DNA of 64,000 bases, from positions 124,001 to 188,000 of the forward strand of contig NZ_SJDV01000004.1 of NCBI RefSeq assembly GCF_004332155.1, written 5' to 3'. Each line of letters starts with the position of its first letter. The first letter of the stretch is position 1. This document shows positions 18,050 through 27,627 of the stretch, piece after piece. The DNA is from Gramella sp. KN1008. Its GTDB lineage: Bacteria; Bacteroidota; Bacteroidia; Flavobacteriales; Flavobacteriaceae. The notes beneath the pieces were generated by a model that saw only the letters and a program-made list of their open reading frames with translations, was not told the origin of the DNA and made no database searches. The position numbers and the translations under genes are program-made.

Positions 18050-18829
18050 ATGATGAGAAGACTATTTACAATTACCTTTTTACTCCTCTTTATACCATTT
18101 GCTGAGGTATTCTCACAGAATGCCTTTGAAGGAGGTGAATGGTTCAAGTTCAGGATTCACTATGGTCTTTTTAATGCCAGTTATGCCACTTTGGAAGTAG
18201 ATGAGGCTCATCTAAATGATAGGCCTGTTTATCATGTAAAAGGGAGGGGTAAATCCACCGGATTATTGAGCCTTTTCTTTAAAGTAGATGATGATTATCA
18301 AACTTATATTGACAGGCAAACCGGAAAGCCATATAAGTTCATTAGGAAGATTAATGAAGGCGGATATACTAAAGATCTGGAAATAGACTTTGATCATCAG
18401 GCCAATCAGGCCCATGTACACAATAAAAAAACCGATAAGAGGCAGACCTATTCGGTGCCCAATAATGTGCATGATATGTTGTCGGCATTTTATTATATTC
18501 GCAACCAGATTAATGGCAGGGATCTGAAGCCGGGAGATGAGATGAAGTTAAAAATGTTCATCGATGATGAAAACACCGATTTTAAACTGGTTTTCCTGGG
18601 CCGGGAAGTGATCAAGACCAAATTTGGAAAGGTGGCCACTCTAAAGTTCAGGCCGTATGTTCTGGCTGGGCGGGTGTTCAAAGAAAAGGAAAGTCTTACC
18701 ATATGGGTAAGTGATGATAAAAATAAAATTCCCGTAAAGATCGAAGCTGATCTGGCTGTTGGTTCTTTAGATGCCGATCTTGAAGCTTATAAAGGATTAA
18801 AGCATCAGTTTAGTATTATAATGAATTAA
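18050..18829 (+). CDS. DUF3108-domain secreted protein
   Basis: 259 residues with a signal peptide (RRLFTITFLLLFIPFAEVFSQ). The mature protein matches the DUF3108 pattern of Bacteroidota: FRIHYGLFNASYATLEV at the start, then YHVKGRGKSTGLLSLFF, DDDYQTYID and NVHDMLSAFYYIRN in the middle. The fold is expected to be an all-beta periplasmic domain; the function is unknown. Two ATGs are adjacent (18050 and 18053). The next gene begins 2 bp after its stop, so they are cotranscribed. Its own promoter is proposed at 17957-17986. Confidence 0.88.
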   Translation: MMRRLFTITFLLLFIPFAEVFSQNAFEGGEWFKFRIHYGLFNASYATLEVDEAHLNDRPVYHVKGRGKSTGLLSLFFKVDDDYQTYIDRQTGKPYKFIRKINEGGYTKDLEIDFDHQANQAHVHNKKTDKRQTYSVPNNVHDMLSAFYYIRNQINGRDLKPGDEMKLKMFIDDENTDFKLVFLGREVIKTKFGKVATLKFRPYVLAGRVFKEKESLTIWVSDDKNKIPVKIEADLAVGSLDADLEAYKGLKHQFSIIMN

Positions 18830-18831
18830 AT

Positions 18832-19791
18832 ATGGAAATAAAGCCCGAAATCGCCGAACGAATTAGTAAGCTGGAAGAGAAATTCCGGAATTCGGGGCAG
18901 GATATGGGTTCCTACTTGGACGGTCTGCTGTATGACCGTTATTTGTCTTATTGGGATTATATAAGTGTAGATACCCTGCTAAGTCTTCAAAAGACAAATA
19001 CTCATTTCCCTGATGAAACCATTTTCATTACTTATCACCAGATAACGGAGCTTTATTTTAAGCTTATAATTCATGAACAGAAACAGATCATTGAAAACCC
19101 AACGCTCACACCTTCATTCTTTATCGAAAAACTGAAAAGGATCAACAGGTATTTCCGGATCCTTATCGATTCTTTTGATGTTATGATCAAGGGAATGGAA
19201 AGAGAGCAGTTCCTGAAGTTCAGAATGGCGCTTCTGCCCGCCAGTGGTTTTCAGTCGGCCCAGTTCAGAATGATCGAACTTTATTCAACACCGCTGGAAC
19301 ATCTGGTTTCAGCAGATATTCGAACTGATTTTTCAGAAACTAACACTTTGGAAGAGCTTTACGAGAATATTTACTGGAAAAAAGGAGGTATAGACTTGAA
19401 AACAGGCGAAAAGACCCTTACTTTAAGGCAGTTTGAAAAACGCTATACTCCAAGGTTTCTGCGAATCGCCAATCAGGTGAAAGAAAACACCATTTACCAT
19501 CGTTATCTTGGTATGGCTGAAGAGGACAGGAATAATAAAGACCTTATCAAGGCTATGCGGGACCTGGACGTTAATGTGAATATCAACTGGCTTCTAATGC
19601 ATATGGGAGCTGCCTATCGTTATTTGAGCAAGGATAAATCAACGATAAAGGCTACGGGAGGCACCAACTGGAAGCAATTCTTGCCACCTGGGTTTCAAAA
19701 GATTTCTTTCTTTCCTAATTTATGGAGTAAGGAAGAACAGGAAGATTGGGGAAAACAGTGGGTGAACCATACATTTAATACTGAAAAATAA
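18832..19791 (+). CDS. Tryptophan 2,3-dioxygenase-family haem protein
   Basis: 319 residues, helical, with the family landmarks: YLSYWDYISVDTLLSLQ near the start, FITYHQITELYFKLIIHE with the substrate-pocket His69, LPASGFQSAQFRMIE, the presumed haem-ligand His257 in LLMHMGAAYRYL, and KATGGTNWKQFLPP at the C-terminus. TDO oxidises tryptophan to N-formylkynurenine. The sequence is a divergent branch found in Flavobacteria, so the substrate should be treated as likely, not certain. No other kynurenine-pathway gene is in the window, but tyrosine-catabolic genes lie just upstream. It begins 2 bp after the DUF3108 gene. Confidence 0.88.
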   Translation: MEIKPEIAERISKLEEKFRNSGQDMGSYLDGLLYDRYLSYWDYISVDTLLSLQKTNTHFPDETIFITYHQITELYFKLIIHEQKQIIENPTLTPSFFIEKLKRINRYFRILIDSFDVMIKGMEREQFLKFRMALLPASGFQSAQFRMIELYSTPLEHLVSADIRTDFSETNTLEELYENIYWKKGGIDLKTGEKTLTLRQFEKRYTPRFLRIANQVKENTIYHRYLGMAEEDRNNKDLIKAMRDLDVNVNINWLLMHMGAAYRYLSKDKSTIKATGGTNWKQFLPPGFQKISFFPNLWSKEEQEDWGKQWVNHTFNTEK

Positions 19792-19803
19792 AAAAACGAA
19801 AAA

Positions 19804-21036
19804 TTGAAGAAACTAGGTTTATTGTTAATGATGATGCTGGTGATTATTGCCTGCAATGATGATGAAAAAGACCAGGCAGTAAAGGAGGTTAAAGAGAAAA
19901 AACTTCCTCCTGTGGAAAAGGAATACGGTTTTGTGCTTAACAATTATGAGGTAGTAAAAGATACTATAAAGTCGGGAGACTTTTTTGGTGCCATAATGGA
20001 TGAAAGTGGTGTGGCTCCGGGGCAAGTTTATGAGATCACCCAGAAAGTGAAAGATACTTTTAATCCCGCACGAATCGTAGCGGGGAAGAGGTATATGATA
20101 CTGAAAGACAAGGACTCGGCGAGAACCCCGAAATTCTTTATATACGAGAATGATAAGATTAACTATACGGTAGTTTCTTTAACAGATAGTATTTATGCCG
20201 CGAAACGCAAACGGCCGGTAACCGTAAAGCGAAGGGAAGTTTCAGGTGTGATCACTTCATCTCTTTCTGAAGCAATGGAGGCTCAGGGGCTTAATCACCT
20301 GCTGGTGTATGAACTTTCCAACATTTACCAGTGGAGTATAGATTTCTTTAAACTTCAAAAGGGAGATCAGTTCAAGATGGTCTACCATGAAAAATATATT
20401 GAGGATACTATTTTTGCGGGTATTGAAAAGGTAGACGCTGCAGTTTTTAAACATTCAGGAAAGCCTTTCTATGCTTTCAAATATCTCACAGACAGTATTT
20501 CGGGAAAACCGAGTTTCTATGATGATGAAGCAAAAGCATTGCAAAGTTTTTTCCTTAAGGCTCCTCTCAATTACTCCAGGATCTCCTCCAGGTATACCAA
20601 AAGACGCTTCCATCCGGTTCAGAAGAGATGGAAAGCCCATTTAGGAACAGATTACGCCGCTCCCTATAATACACCCATTGTAAGTACGGCAAATGGTACC
20701 GTGATAGCGTCAAGTTATACTTCTGGGAATGGAAATTATGTAAAAATAAGGCATAACAGTAAGTATACTACCCAGTATCTTCATATGACCAAGCGAGCGG
20801 TTAGAACCGGACAGGCCGTAAAACAGGGTGATGTCATCGGCTATGTTGGAAGTACTGGCCTTGCCACTGGCCCCCATGTGTGTTACCGATTTTGGGTAAA
20901 TGGACGGCAGGTTGATCCGTACCGACAAAATCTGCCCTCTGCCAAGCATATTGAAGAAGAGCTGAAGGACGAGTACTTTGCCTATATCGAGCCTTTAAAA
21001 GAAGAACTGGATCAAATTCCCTACAAAAACATTTAG
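19804..21036 (+). CDS. M23-family peptidase lipoprotein (LytM-like), HxC variant
   Basis: 410 residues. The best start is TTG 19804, because it gives a complete lipoprotein signal (KKLGLLLMMMLVIIAC) with lipidation at the Cys near residue 17. The N-terminal half is a LysM/OapA-like region (YEITQKVKDTFNPARIVAGKRY). The C-terminal M23 domain has His279 and Asp283 (HLGTDYAAP), His327 (YLHM) and His358 in GPHVCYRFW. The usual final zinc-ligand His of the HxH motif is Cys360 here. M23 enzymes cut peptidoglycan cross-bridges in the periplasm; the Cys may still bind zinc, or the protein may be a non-catalytic activator. It directly abuts pgi. Confidence 0.92.
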   Translation: MKKLGLLLMMMLVIIACNDDEKDQAVKEVKEKKLPPVEKEYGFVLNNYEVVKDTIKSGDFFGAIMDESGVAPGQVYEITQKVKDTFNPARIVAGKRYMILKDKDSARTPKFFIYENDKINYTVVSLTDSIYAAKRKRPVTVKRREVSGVITSSLSEAMEAQGLNHLLVYELSNIYQWSIDFFKLQKGDQFKMVYHEKYIEDTIFAGIEKVDAAVFKHSGKPFYAFKYLTDSISGKPSFYDDEAKALQSFFLKAPLNYSRISSRYTKRRFHPVQKRWKAHLGTDYAAPYNTPIVSTANGTVIASSYTSGNGNYVKIRHNSKYTTQYLHMTKRAVRTGQAVKQGDVIGYVGSTGLATGPHVCYRFWVNGRQVDPYRQNLPSAKHIEEELKDEYFAYIEPLKEELDQIPYKNI

Positions 21037-22668
21037 ATGAAAAATATAAATCCAACCTCAACCGAAGCCTGGAAGGAATTAGAAAAGCATTTTAAGAAGA
21101 TTCGGAATGAACATATGCGGGATATGTTCAGTGATGACGAGAATCGTGCTGAAAAATTCAGCATCCTTTGGGAAGATTTCTATGTTGATTACAGTAAGAA
21201 CAGGATCACTGAAGATACCAGAAGTCTTTTACTTCAGTTAGCTGAAGAATGTCAGCTGGAAGAGGCTATCAATGATTACTTCTCAGGAGAAGCCATCAAT
21301 AGAACTGAAAACAGGCCTGTTCTCCATACCGCATTAAGAGCGGCCAAAGATGCCGAAATAAAGGTTAGAGGAGAAAACGTTCTTCCTGAAGTGGAAGAGG
21401 TGAAGACGAAGATCAAGGATTTCAGCTTTGAGGTTATTAGTGGGGCCAGAAAGGGCTATACCGGTAAGGCTTTTACCGATGTGGTGAATATCGGCATTGG
21501 AGGATCAGATCTTGGTCCTGTGATGGTTACCGAAAGCCTTAAGTTCTATAAGAACCATCTGAATATGCATTTTATTTCAAATGTAGATGGTGATCATGTT
21601 CATGAGACCATAAAGGATCTGAACCCGGAAACAACTCTTTTTCTGATTGTATCCAAGACCTTTACCACTATGGAAACCCTTAGTAATGCCACTACTGTGC
21701 GCGAGTGGTTTCTTAGATCTGTGCCGGAGAAAGAAGTTTCCAAACACTTTGTGGCTGTTTCTACCAACCTGGAAAAAGTGGAATCTTTTGGAATAGACCG
21801 AAATAATATTTTCCCTATGTGGGATTGGGTAGGAGGTCGCTTTTCTCTTTGGAGTGCTGTGGGCCTTTCTATAAGTCTGGCCATTGGCTATGATAATTTC
21901 GCCGCCCTTCTTGACGGCGCTCGTAAGATGGATGAGCATTTCAAGAATACCTCCTTTAAAGAAAACTTACCGGTACAACTTGCTCTCTTGAGCATCTGGT
22001 ATAACAATTTCTTTAAAGCAGAGAGTGAAGCTGTTATCCCTTACTCTCAATACCTAAATAGGTTTCCGTCTTACCTGCAACAGGCTATTATGGAAAGTAA
22101 CGGTAAGAGTGTGGATCGAAATGGAGAGCGAGTGGATTATGAGACCGGAACCATTATCTGGGGTGAGCCTGGGACCAACTCCCAGCACGCATTTTTTCAG
22201 TTGATACATCAGGGAACAAAACTTATTCCTGCCGATTTTATTGGCTTTAAAAGATCTCTTTTTGGGGATAAAGATCACCAGGATAAACTGATGGCTAATT
22301 TTTTCGCCCAAACTGAAGCTCTTTTAAATGGAAAGAATGAAGATGAGGTAGAGGAAGAGTTGAAGAGCAAAGGTTTTAGAAGAGAAGAGGTAGACAGGCT
22401 TAAAGCCTTTAAGGTCTTTGAAGGAAATAAGCCTACCACAACTATCCTTATAGAAAAGTTGACACCTGAAAGTATGGGAAAACTTATTGCACTTTATGAG
22501 CATAAGATCTTTGTACAGGGAATCATCTGGAATATATTTAGTTATGATCAATGGGGAGTTGAACTTGGTAAGCAGCTTGCCAGTAAGATTCTTGCAGAAT
22601 TTGGTGAGAAGGAAGTTAGTGATCATGATTCATCTACCGGGACCTTATTGAAATATTACCTGAAATAA
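21037..22668 (+). CDS. pgi: Glucose-6-phosphate isomerase
   Basis: It interconverts glucose-6-phosphate and fructose-6-phosphate in glycolysis. The 543-residue length is that of the long bacterial/eukaryotic type. Both signatures are present: [13 protein letters not shown] near residue 150, and the block [19 protein letters not shown] near residue 255. Further conserved blocks are [12 protein letters not shown] and [14 protein letters not shown] with the catalytic region. The ATG follows the M23 gene stop with no gap, and a terminator closes the unit at 22705-22731. Confidence 0.97.
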   Translation: MKNINPTSTEAWKELEKHFKKIRNEHMRDMFSDDENRAEKFSILWEDFYVDYSKNRITEDTRSLLLQLAEECQLEEAINDYFSGEAINRTENRPVLHTALRAAKDAEIKVRGENVLPEVEEVKTKIKDFSFEVISGARKGYTGKAFTDVVNIGIGGSDLGPVMVTESLKFYKNHLNMHFISNVDGDHVHETIKDLNPETTLFLIVSKTFTTMETLSNATTVREWFLRSVPEKEVSKHFVAVSTNLEKVESFGIDRNNIFPMWDWVGGRFSLWSAVGLSISLAIGYDNFAALLDGARKMDEHFKNTSFKENLPVQLALLSIWYNNFFKAESEAVIPYSQYLNRFPSYLQQAIMESNGKSVDRNGERVDYETGTIIWGEPGTNSQHAFFQLIHQGTKLIPADFIGFKRSLFGDKDHQDKLMANFFAQTEALLNGKNEDEVEEELKSKGFRREEVDRLKAFKVFEGNKPTTTILIEKLTPESMGKLIALYEHKIFVQGIIWNIFSYDQWGVELGKQLASKILAEFGEKEVSDHDSSTGTLLKYYLK

Positions 22669-22704
22669 TAAAGTCAGAACTTGATTAAAATTTTAATTAT
22701 ACAG

Positions 22705-22731
22705 AGCTCCGGAAAAATCCGGAGCTTTTTT
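22705..22731 (+). terminator. Intrinsic terminator after pgi
   Basis: AGCTCCGGA (22705-22713) pairs with TCCGGAGCT (22718-22726) around an AAAA loop, followed by a run of T. An almost identical stem recurs at 26313-26339. Confidence 0.85.
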
Positions 22732-22972
22732 ATGGGATAACGTGAGTTCTCTTTAATAAAAATTTAACATGCCTATAGAGATATTAACAAATTGAATATT
22801 AGAGGGATAAGAATGTGAATAGAGTAATAACAGGATTTTCGGCCCGATTACAAATCCTAGTTTCCTGACGCAGTGGATAAAAAGTTAAAAATCTTAACAA
22901 TTTAGTAATGGTAGTTACGTGAGAATTAGCTTTTTTTGCATCGAATTTTAATCAAACACAAACTAGTAAAAA
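22732..22972. other. AT-rich non-coding upstream region of a TonB receptor
   Basis: With the preceding terminator this completes a ~300-bp gene-free stretch. It holds three scattered TTAACA motifs and one weak hairpin (AGGATTT 22832-22838 with AAATCCT 22852-22858). A TTTTTTTGCA sequence at 22931-22940 could be a degenerate -7 element. I see no ORF, RNA gene or clear operator. Confidence 0.5.
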
Positions 22973-25735
22973 ATGAGGAAATTATTACTGTTAGCGATGT
23001 TCTTAACGTCTGCTACAATTTTCGCTCAGGGAACTATTACCGGAACGGTAATTGATTCTGAAATGGATGGACCGCTGCCAGGCGCTAACGTTATGGTGGT
23101 AGGTACACAACAAGGTACAATGACTGACTTTGATGGAAACTTTAGCATTGATGTTGAAGATTCATCTGGACAGGTTCGTATCAGTTTCGTTGGCTATCAG
23201 ACCAAAACTGTAGCTTTTAACGTATCTAGCGGACAGACTCAAGATCTTGGACAGATCATGTTAAATGCGGATGCGAATGCACTATCTGAAGTAGTGATTA
23301 CAGGGGTGGTAGATCTTGCAAAAGATCGACAGACTCCAGTTGCGGTTTCTACTATTAGATCACAGGTTATTCAGGAGAAACTTGGTAACCAGGAATTCCC
23401 GGAAATATTGAATACTACACCTTCGATCTATGCCACCAAGCAGGGAGGTGGATTTGGAGATTCACGTATCACTATTCGTGGGTTTGATACCCAGAACTCT
23501 GCTGTTATGATCAACGGTATTCCTGTAAATGACATGGAAAATGGTGCAGTTTACTGGAGTAACTGGGCAGGATTAAGTGATGTGGCTTCAGCTATTCAGG
23601 TTCAAAGAGGTCTTGGATCCTCTAAGCTTGCTGTTTCTTCAGTAGGGGGTACTATTAATGTGGTGACCCGTTCAGCAGAAAGATCTGAAGGTGGCTTTGT
23701 TAAAGCTAGTGTAGGTAACGATAGTTATCTTAAGACGATCGCCTCTTATAATACTGGTCTTAATGATAATGGCTGGTCTGGATCTTTCCTTTTAAGCAGG
23801 ACTTCAGGTGATGGCTATGTAAATGGAACCGAGTTTGAAGGTTATAATTACTTTATCGGTGCTGGATATAGACCCAATGATTCGCATGATTTCAATTTCA
23901 TGTTAACTGGTGCACCTCAGCAACATAACCAGAGAAGTTTTTTCACCAGCTTAGGTAGCTACCTTGAGTATGGAGAAAATGGAGAGCCAAATGAAAGATA
24001 TAATCCAGAATTTGGGTATAGAAATGGAGAGGAATATACATTTGCAGGTAACTTCTACCATAAGCCTGTAGCTTCTCTTAGCTGGGAGTGGGATATAAAC
24101 TTAGACTCTAAACTTACAACTAGTGCATATGCTTCTTTTGGACGTGGTGGGTCTATAGGTCCTATTGGAAGAATTGACGGAGATAGATATTATTCCCTTC
24201 CAAAGACAGACGATGGATTACTAAGAATCGATGATATTTTCGCCTATAATTCAGGTCAGAATGTTCCGGATTTTGGAGGGACTAGAGAAGGATATACTGG
24301 TGGCGGTAATGACTATCAGGGTTCTTTTGTAAACGGAAACGAAAGACCGTCTAATTTTGTTAGTGATGCAGGTCATATTTATGGAGCTGAAAATGGTATC
24401 ACAAGAAGATCTTCTATCAATTCACATAACTGGTTTGGTCTTATTTCTAATTATCAAAAAGAAATCAATGATCAGCTTACCCTTGATTTTGGAGTTGACT
24501 TAAGATCCTATACAGGTTTCCATTATAGAAGAATGGTTGATTTAATGGGAGGAGATATCTACGTAGACAATGATAATAAGACGAATCCATATAGATTCCT
24601 TTCTGAAACTTATGAGCCTACTGTAGGAAATACTTTAAATGTATTTAAAAGTATTGATGATGAGGAGAAAATAGATTATTATAATGAAGGCTATGTTCAC
24701 TGGCAAGGGGCGTTTGCTCAGTTAGAATATGTAGGTGAGCAGATTTCAGCTTTTGTTCAGGGTGCTATTTCCAATCAAGGATTTAAGAGAAAAGATTATT
24801 TCTTATATGATGAGGGTAACGAAGAAACAGATTGGGAAAATATTCTTGGGGGTAATATAAAAGGTGGTTTGAATTTTAACATTGACGAAAAACATAACGT
24901 TTTTGGAAATGTTGGATACTACTCTAAGCAACCTCTATTTGATGCTGTTTATCTGAATGATACAAATGAGAAAAACCCAAATTTAACCAATGAGCAGGTA
25001 TTTGGAGTTGAATTGGGCTATGGTTTCAGATCTCAGTTCTTCAATGCCAACGTTAATTTATATAGAACTTCGTGGGCCGATAGATTTGAAACAACCTCTA
25101 CTACATTCTTCGAGGATACCGATGATGAAATAAGAGGGGTGGCTAATATATTAGGAGTTACTCAGGTGCATACGGGTGTTGAATTTGATCTGTACGGTAG
25201 AATAGGTGATAAATTCAGATGGAATGGAATGCTTTCCATTGGTAACTGGGAATATAAAGATGATGTAAATGTTTCTTATCTCGATGAAAATCAAAATCCA
25301 ATCCCTGGAGCTGAGGATTCAGTCCTAAATTTGGATGGAGTAAAAGTTGGAAATGCTGCTCAGTTCACTGCCAGTTTAGGTGCAGATTATCAGATATTGG
25401 ATAACTTAAGTATTGATGGAACTTATAGATTCGCAGATAATTTATATGCTTCCTATGATGCTACCGATGCGGAGGATTCAGATTTCCAGGTGTTTGAATT
25501 ACCTTCATACGGGCTACTGGATCTTGGAGCATCATATGGTCTGGATCTGGGAGAAAATAGACTTACTTTTAGAGTAAATGTTAATAATGTTACAGATAAT
25601 ATTTACATTTCTGAGTCTCTAACAAACAGGTCAGCTGGTCCTGGCGATGAAACATGGAATGGTGTAAATACCAGAAACAATGTTTTCTTTGGTTGGGGTA
25701 GATCCTGGAATGCAAGTGTTGCTTTCAGATTTTAA
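22973..25735 (+). CDS. TonB-dependent receptor with carboxypeptidase-regulatory N-domain
   Basis: 920 residues. Signal peptide RKLLLLAMFLTSATIFAQ; then a CarboxypepD_reg-like beta-sandwich (about 20-100: GTITGTVIDSEMDGPLPGANV, DGNFSID, ISFVGYQT); then the plug (ILNTTPSIYATKQGGGFGDS, IRGFDTQNSAVMINGIPVND, VSSVGGTINVVT), and a 22-strand-type barrel ending in ASVAFRF. It has no SusD neighbour and no carbohydrate-active genes around it, so a polysaccharide-utilisation role is not supported. The substrate is unknown. It is monocistronic by its position between two terminators. Codon use looks A/T-richer than in neighbouring genes. Confidence 0.93.
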   Translation: MRKLLLLAMFLTSATIFAQGTITGTVIDSEMDGPLPGANVMVVGTQQGTMTDFDGNFSIDVEDSSGQVRISFVGYQTKTVAFNVSSGQTQDLGQIMLNADANALSEVVITGVVDLAKDRQTPVAVSTIRSQVIQEKLGNQEFPEILNTTPSIYATKQGGGFGDSRITIRGFDTQNSAVMINGIPVNDMENGAVYWSNWAGLSDVASAIQVQRGLGSSKLAVSSVGGTINVVTRSAERSEGGFVKASVGNDSYLKTIASYNTGLNDNGWSGSFLLSRTSGDGYVNGTEFEGYNYFIGAGYRPNDSHDFNFMLTGAPQQHNQRSFFTSLGSYLEYGENGEPNERYNPEFGYRNGEEYTFAGNFYHKPVASLSWEWDINLDSKLTTSAYASFGRGGSIGPIGRIDGDRYYSLPKTDDGLLRIDDIFAYNSGQNVPDFGGTREGYTGGGNDYQGSFVNGNERPSNFVSDAGHIYGAENGITRRSSINSHNWFGLISNYQKEINDQLTLDFGVDLRSYTGFHYRRMVDLMGGDIYVDNDNKTNPYRFLSETYEPTVGNTLNVFKSIDDEEKIDYYNEGYVHWQGAFAQLEYVGEQISAFVQGAISNQGFKRKDYFLYDEGNEETDWENILGGNIKGGLNFNIDEKHNVFGNVGYYSKQPLFDAVYLNDTNEKNPNLTNEQVFGVELGYGFRSQFFNANVNLYRTSWADRFETTSTTFFEDTDDEIRGVANILGVTQVHTGVEFDLYGRIGDKFRWNGMLSIGNWEYKDDVNVSYLDENQNPIPGAEDSVLNLDGVKVGNAAQFTASLGADYQILDNLSIDGTYRFADNLYASYDATDAEDSDFQVFELPSYGLLDLGASYGLDLGENRLTFRVNVNNVTDNIYISESLTNRSAGPGDETWNGVNTRNNVFFGWGRSWNASVAFRF

Positions 25736-25754
25736 ATAGAAATAATATAAGACT

Positions 25755-25786
25755 AAAAACGTCCCATTTAATGGGACGTTTTTTTT
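25755..25786 (+). terminator. Intrinsic terminator after the TonB receptor
   Basis: AAAAACGTCCCAT (25755-25767) pairs perfectly with ATGGGACGTTTTT (25771-25783) around a TTA loop, followed by T. Confidence 0.87.
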
Positions 25787-25820
25787 ATGTTTAATTATAT
25801 TTAGCAAAATTTAATCTATC

Positions 25821-26258
25821 ATGTACGAAACAATTCAGTTTATTCATTCATACTGGGCCTATCTGGTTCTTTTTATGTTGCTTGTCGCTAGTTTTAATGG
25901 CATTATTGGCTTTGCGGCCAATAAGGAATATTCTGCCACTAATTTCAGAATTGCACTTTTTACCCTTATCGTTAGCCATATCCAGTTCCTTATAGGTATA
26001 ATTCTGTACTTTCTTACGCCTTATTTTGAAATGTGGGCCGAAGAAGGAATGGGCGGTGTTATGGGTGATTCCGTATTAAGGCTTTACAATGTTGAACATC
26101 CGCTAATGATGATCATCGCGATCGCTCTTATCACGATCGGATATTCAAAACATAAAAAGAAACTAACCTCAAGACCAAAATTCAAGGCTCTTGCTATTTT
26201 CTACGGACTCGCATTCGTAGTAATGCTTTCCAGGATCCCATGGTCTGCCTGGTTCTAA
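25821..26258 (+). CDS. Small four-helix membrane protein, cytochrome b-like
   Basis: 145 residues with four hydrophobic helices. Histidines sit near helix ends in FIHSYWAYLVLF, IVSHIQFLIGIIL and NVEHPLMMIIAI, spaced so that a bis-His haem site is conceivable. Flavobacterial relatives are sometimes labelled cytochrome B, but I know of no proven function. It stands alone between two terminators (25755-25786 and 26313-26339). Confidence 0.75.
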   Translation: MYETIQFIHSYWAYLVLFMLLVASFNGIIGFAANKEYSATNFRIALFTLIVSHIQFLIGIILYFLTPYFEMWAEEGMGGVMGDSVLRLYNVEHPLMMIIAIALITIGYSKHKKKLTSRPKFKALAIFYGLAFVVMLSRIPWSAWF

Positions 26259-26312
26259 CCAGGAAAAATATTTGTCACATTGAACCTGTTGAAATGTGAT
26301 AATTCCATAATT

Positions 26313-26339
26313 AAAGCTCCGGATTTTCCGGAGCTTTTT
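26313..26339 (+). terminator. Intrinsic terminator, possibly bidirectional
   Basis: AAAGCTCCGGA (26313-26323) pairs with TCCGGAGCTTT (26327-26337) around TTT. On the + strand it ends the four-helix membrane gene. The reverse complement also ends in TTTAATT, so it may stop the convergent nuclease gene as well. Confidence 0.8.
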
Positions 26340-26447
26340 GTTTTCCAAAGTTATCCTGCCCCGACAGTTAACGGGATTGTTTCGGGGGCTGGTGATAAAA
26401 TTTTGAAAAGAAGCTTAAACAAGATCAGCTTGACATATAGAACCTCC

Positions 26448-27530
26448 TCACTTTCCATTGGAATCTATTGGTCTTATCAGATAAATATATACCGGGAAAT
26501 GATCACTGTATCCTCCTTCATATCCCGAGTATCCATAGGTCCTGAATGGATAACCTTTAAATTGACCATTCTGAGTAACTAGATAGGGTTTATTGAAGAT
26601 GCCCGCCTTATAGTACTGGAATCCTTCATCACTATTGTTTACAAGGTTTGCAGTCATAAAGATCTGGTCGAATAAATTCCAGGAATCCCGATAGGCAAGG
26701 CTTCCAATTCCACTTTTAAGCATACTTTCCATTGGGTTATAAAGAGAATTTTCCGCTAGTTGGTTCTTAGCAGCTTCTGTTTTCAGGATCTTTTTAAAGC
26801 TTTTGTTGGTTGGATCATCATTGAAATCTCCCATGCTGATGATCTTAGCTTCGGGATTACCATTTACAAGAGAGTCAATAATCCTTTTATTGAGAAGTGC
26901 AGCCTTTTCTCTTTTGTAAGCACTTCTTGCTTCTCCACCGCCCCGGGATGGCCAGTGATTTACGATAAAATTTATCTCTTCCTTGTTCAAAAGTCCGGTC
27001 ACCACCAATTGGTCCCGTGTATAATCTCTTTTAGAGGGGTTCTCGGCTTCATAGATCAACAGTCGCCTGTTTTTGGAATCCATAGGAGTAAAGTGTTGTT
27101 TTCGATACAAAAGTGCCACATCAACGCCCCTTTCGTCCGGAGAGTCAAAGTGGATTATTCCATATTTGTATTTATCCAAATTTGGATGAGCGATAAGATC
27201 TTCGAGTACCTTGCTGTTTTCAATTTCACACAGGCCAATTATCGCCGGCGGTTCAGGATTTACGTCACAGCCAATTTCGGAAAGAACGCGACTTATGTTC
27301 TCAATTTTCCTGGTGTATTTTTCTGCCGTCCATACATCTTTTCCTCCAGCAGTTCGGTCATCGTCAAAAGTTTCCGGATTATCCTCAATATCAAATAGGT
27401 TCTCTACATTGTAAAATGCGATGGTCGCTATCTGGTATTCCCTTTTTTCCTGAGCGAACAGATTAAAAAGCGACAGTTGCATACTCAGAATTATCAGGTT
27501 TCTGAATAGGCATATCAAGTATTTTCTCAA
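26448..27530 (-). CDS. Secreted endonuclease/exonuclease/phosphatase-family (EEP) hydrolase
   Basis: 360 residues with signal sequence RKYLICLFRNLIILSMQLSLFNLFAQ; the start is TTG at 27530, because the internal ATG at 27482 would break the signal. EEP/DNase I-fold motifs are visible: FYNVENLFD, IIGLCEIEN (metal Glu), RGVDVALLYR, VNHWPSRGGG (catalytic His), MGDFNDDP (metal Asp/Asn), and SDHFPVYIYL (terminal Asp-His). Family members cut DNA, RNA or phosphoesters. It is divergent from a TonB receptor and a DUF5689 lipoprotein. In Flavobacteria these three commonly travel together, which suggests degradation and uptake of extracellular nucleic acid. Confidence 0.92.
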   Translation of the reverse strand: MRKYLICLFRNLIILSMQLSLFNLFAQEKREYQIATIAFYNVENLFDIEDNPETFDDDRTAGGKDVWTAEKYTRKIENISRVLSEIGCDVNPEPPAIIGLCEIENSKVLEDLIAHPNLDKYKYGIIHFDSPDERGVDVALLYRKQHFTPMDSKNRRLLIYEAENPSKRDYTRDQLVVTGLLNKEEINFIVNHWPSRGGGEARSAYKREKAALLNKRIIDSLVNGNPEAKIISMGDFNDDPTNKSFKKILKTEAAKNQLAENSLYNPMESMLKSGIGSLAYRDSWNLFDQIFMTANLVNNSDEGFQYYKAGIFNKPYLVTQNGQFKGYPFRTYGYSGYEGGYSDHFPVYIYLIRPIDSNGK

Positions 27531-27580
27531 ATTTTCTAAAAATTTATAACATTTTTAAAGTACTGAAAATTAGTTTATTA

Positions 27581-27588
27581 TATATTTG
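27581..27588 (+). promoter_or_regulatory. Putative -7 element (TATATTTG) for the receptor/DUF5689 operon
   Basis: It matches TAnnTTTG and lies 39 bp before the receptor ATG in the 97-bp region between divergent genes. No TTG is seen at the right upstream spacing, so an activator may be needed, or the match is chance. Confidence 0.35.
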
Positions 27589-27627
27589 ATCTCTTGAATT
27601 TTATCAAAAATATTTTGGGGCAATTAA

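Noticed and set aside
26760..27398. Open frame of 212 codons antisense to the EEP nuclease gene
   Set aside because: The minus-strand frame has clear EEP catalytic motifs and a signal peptide; the opposite frame shows none.
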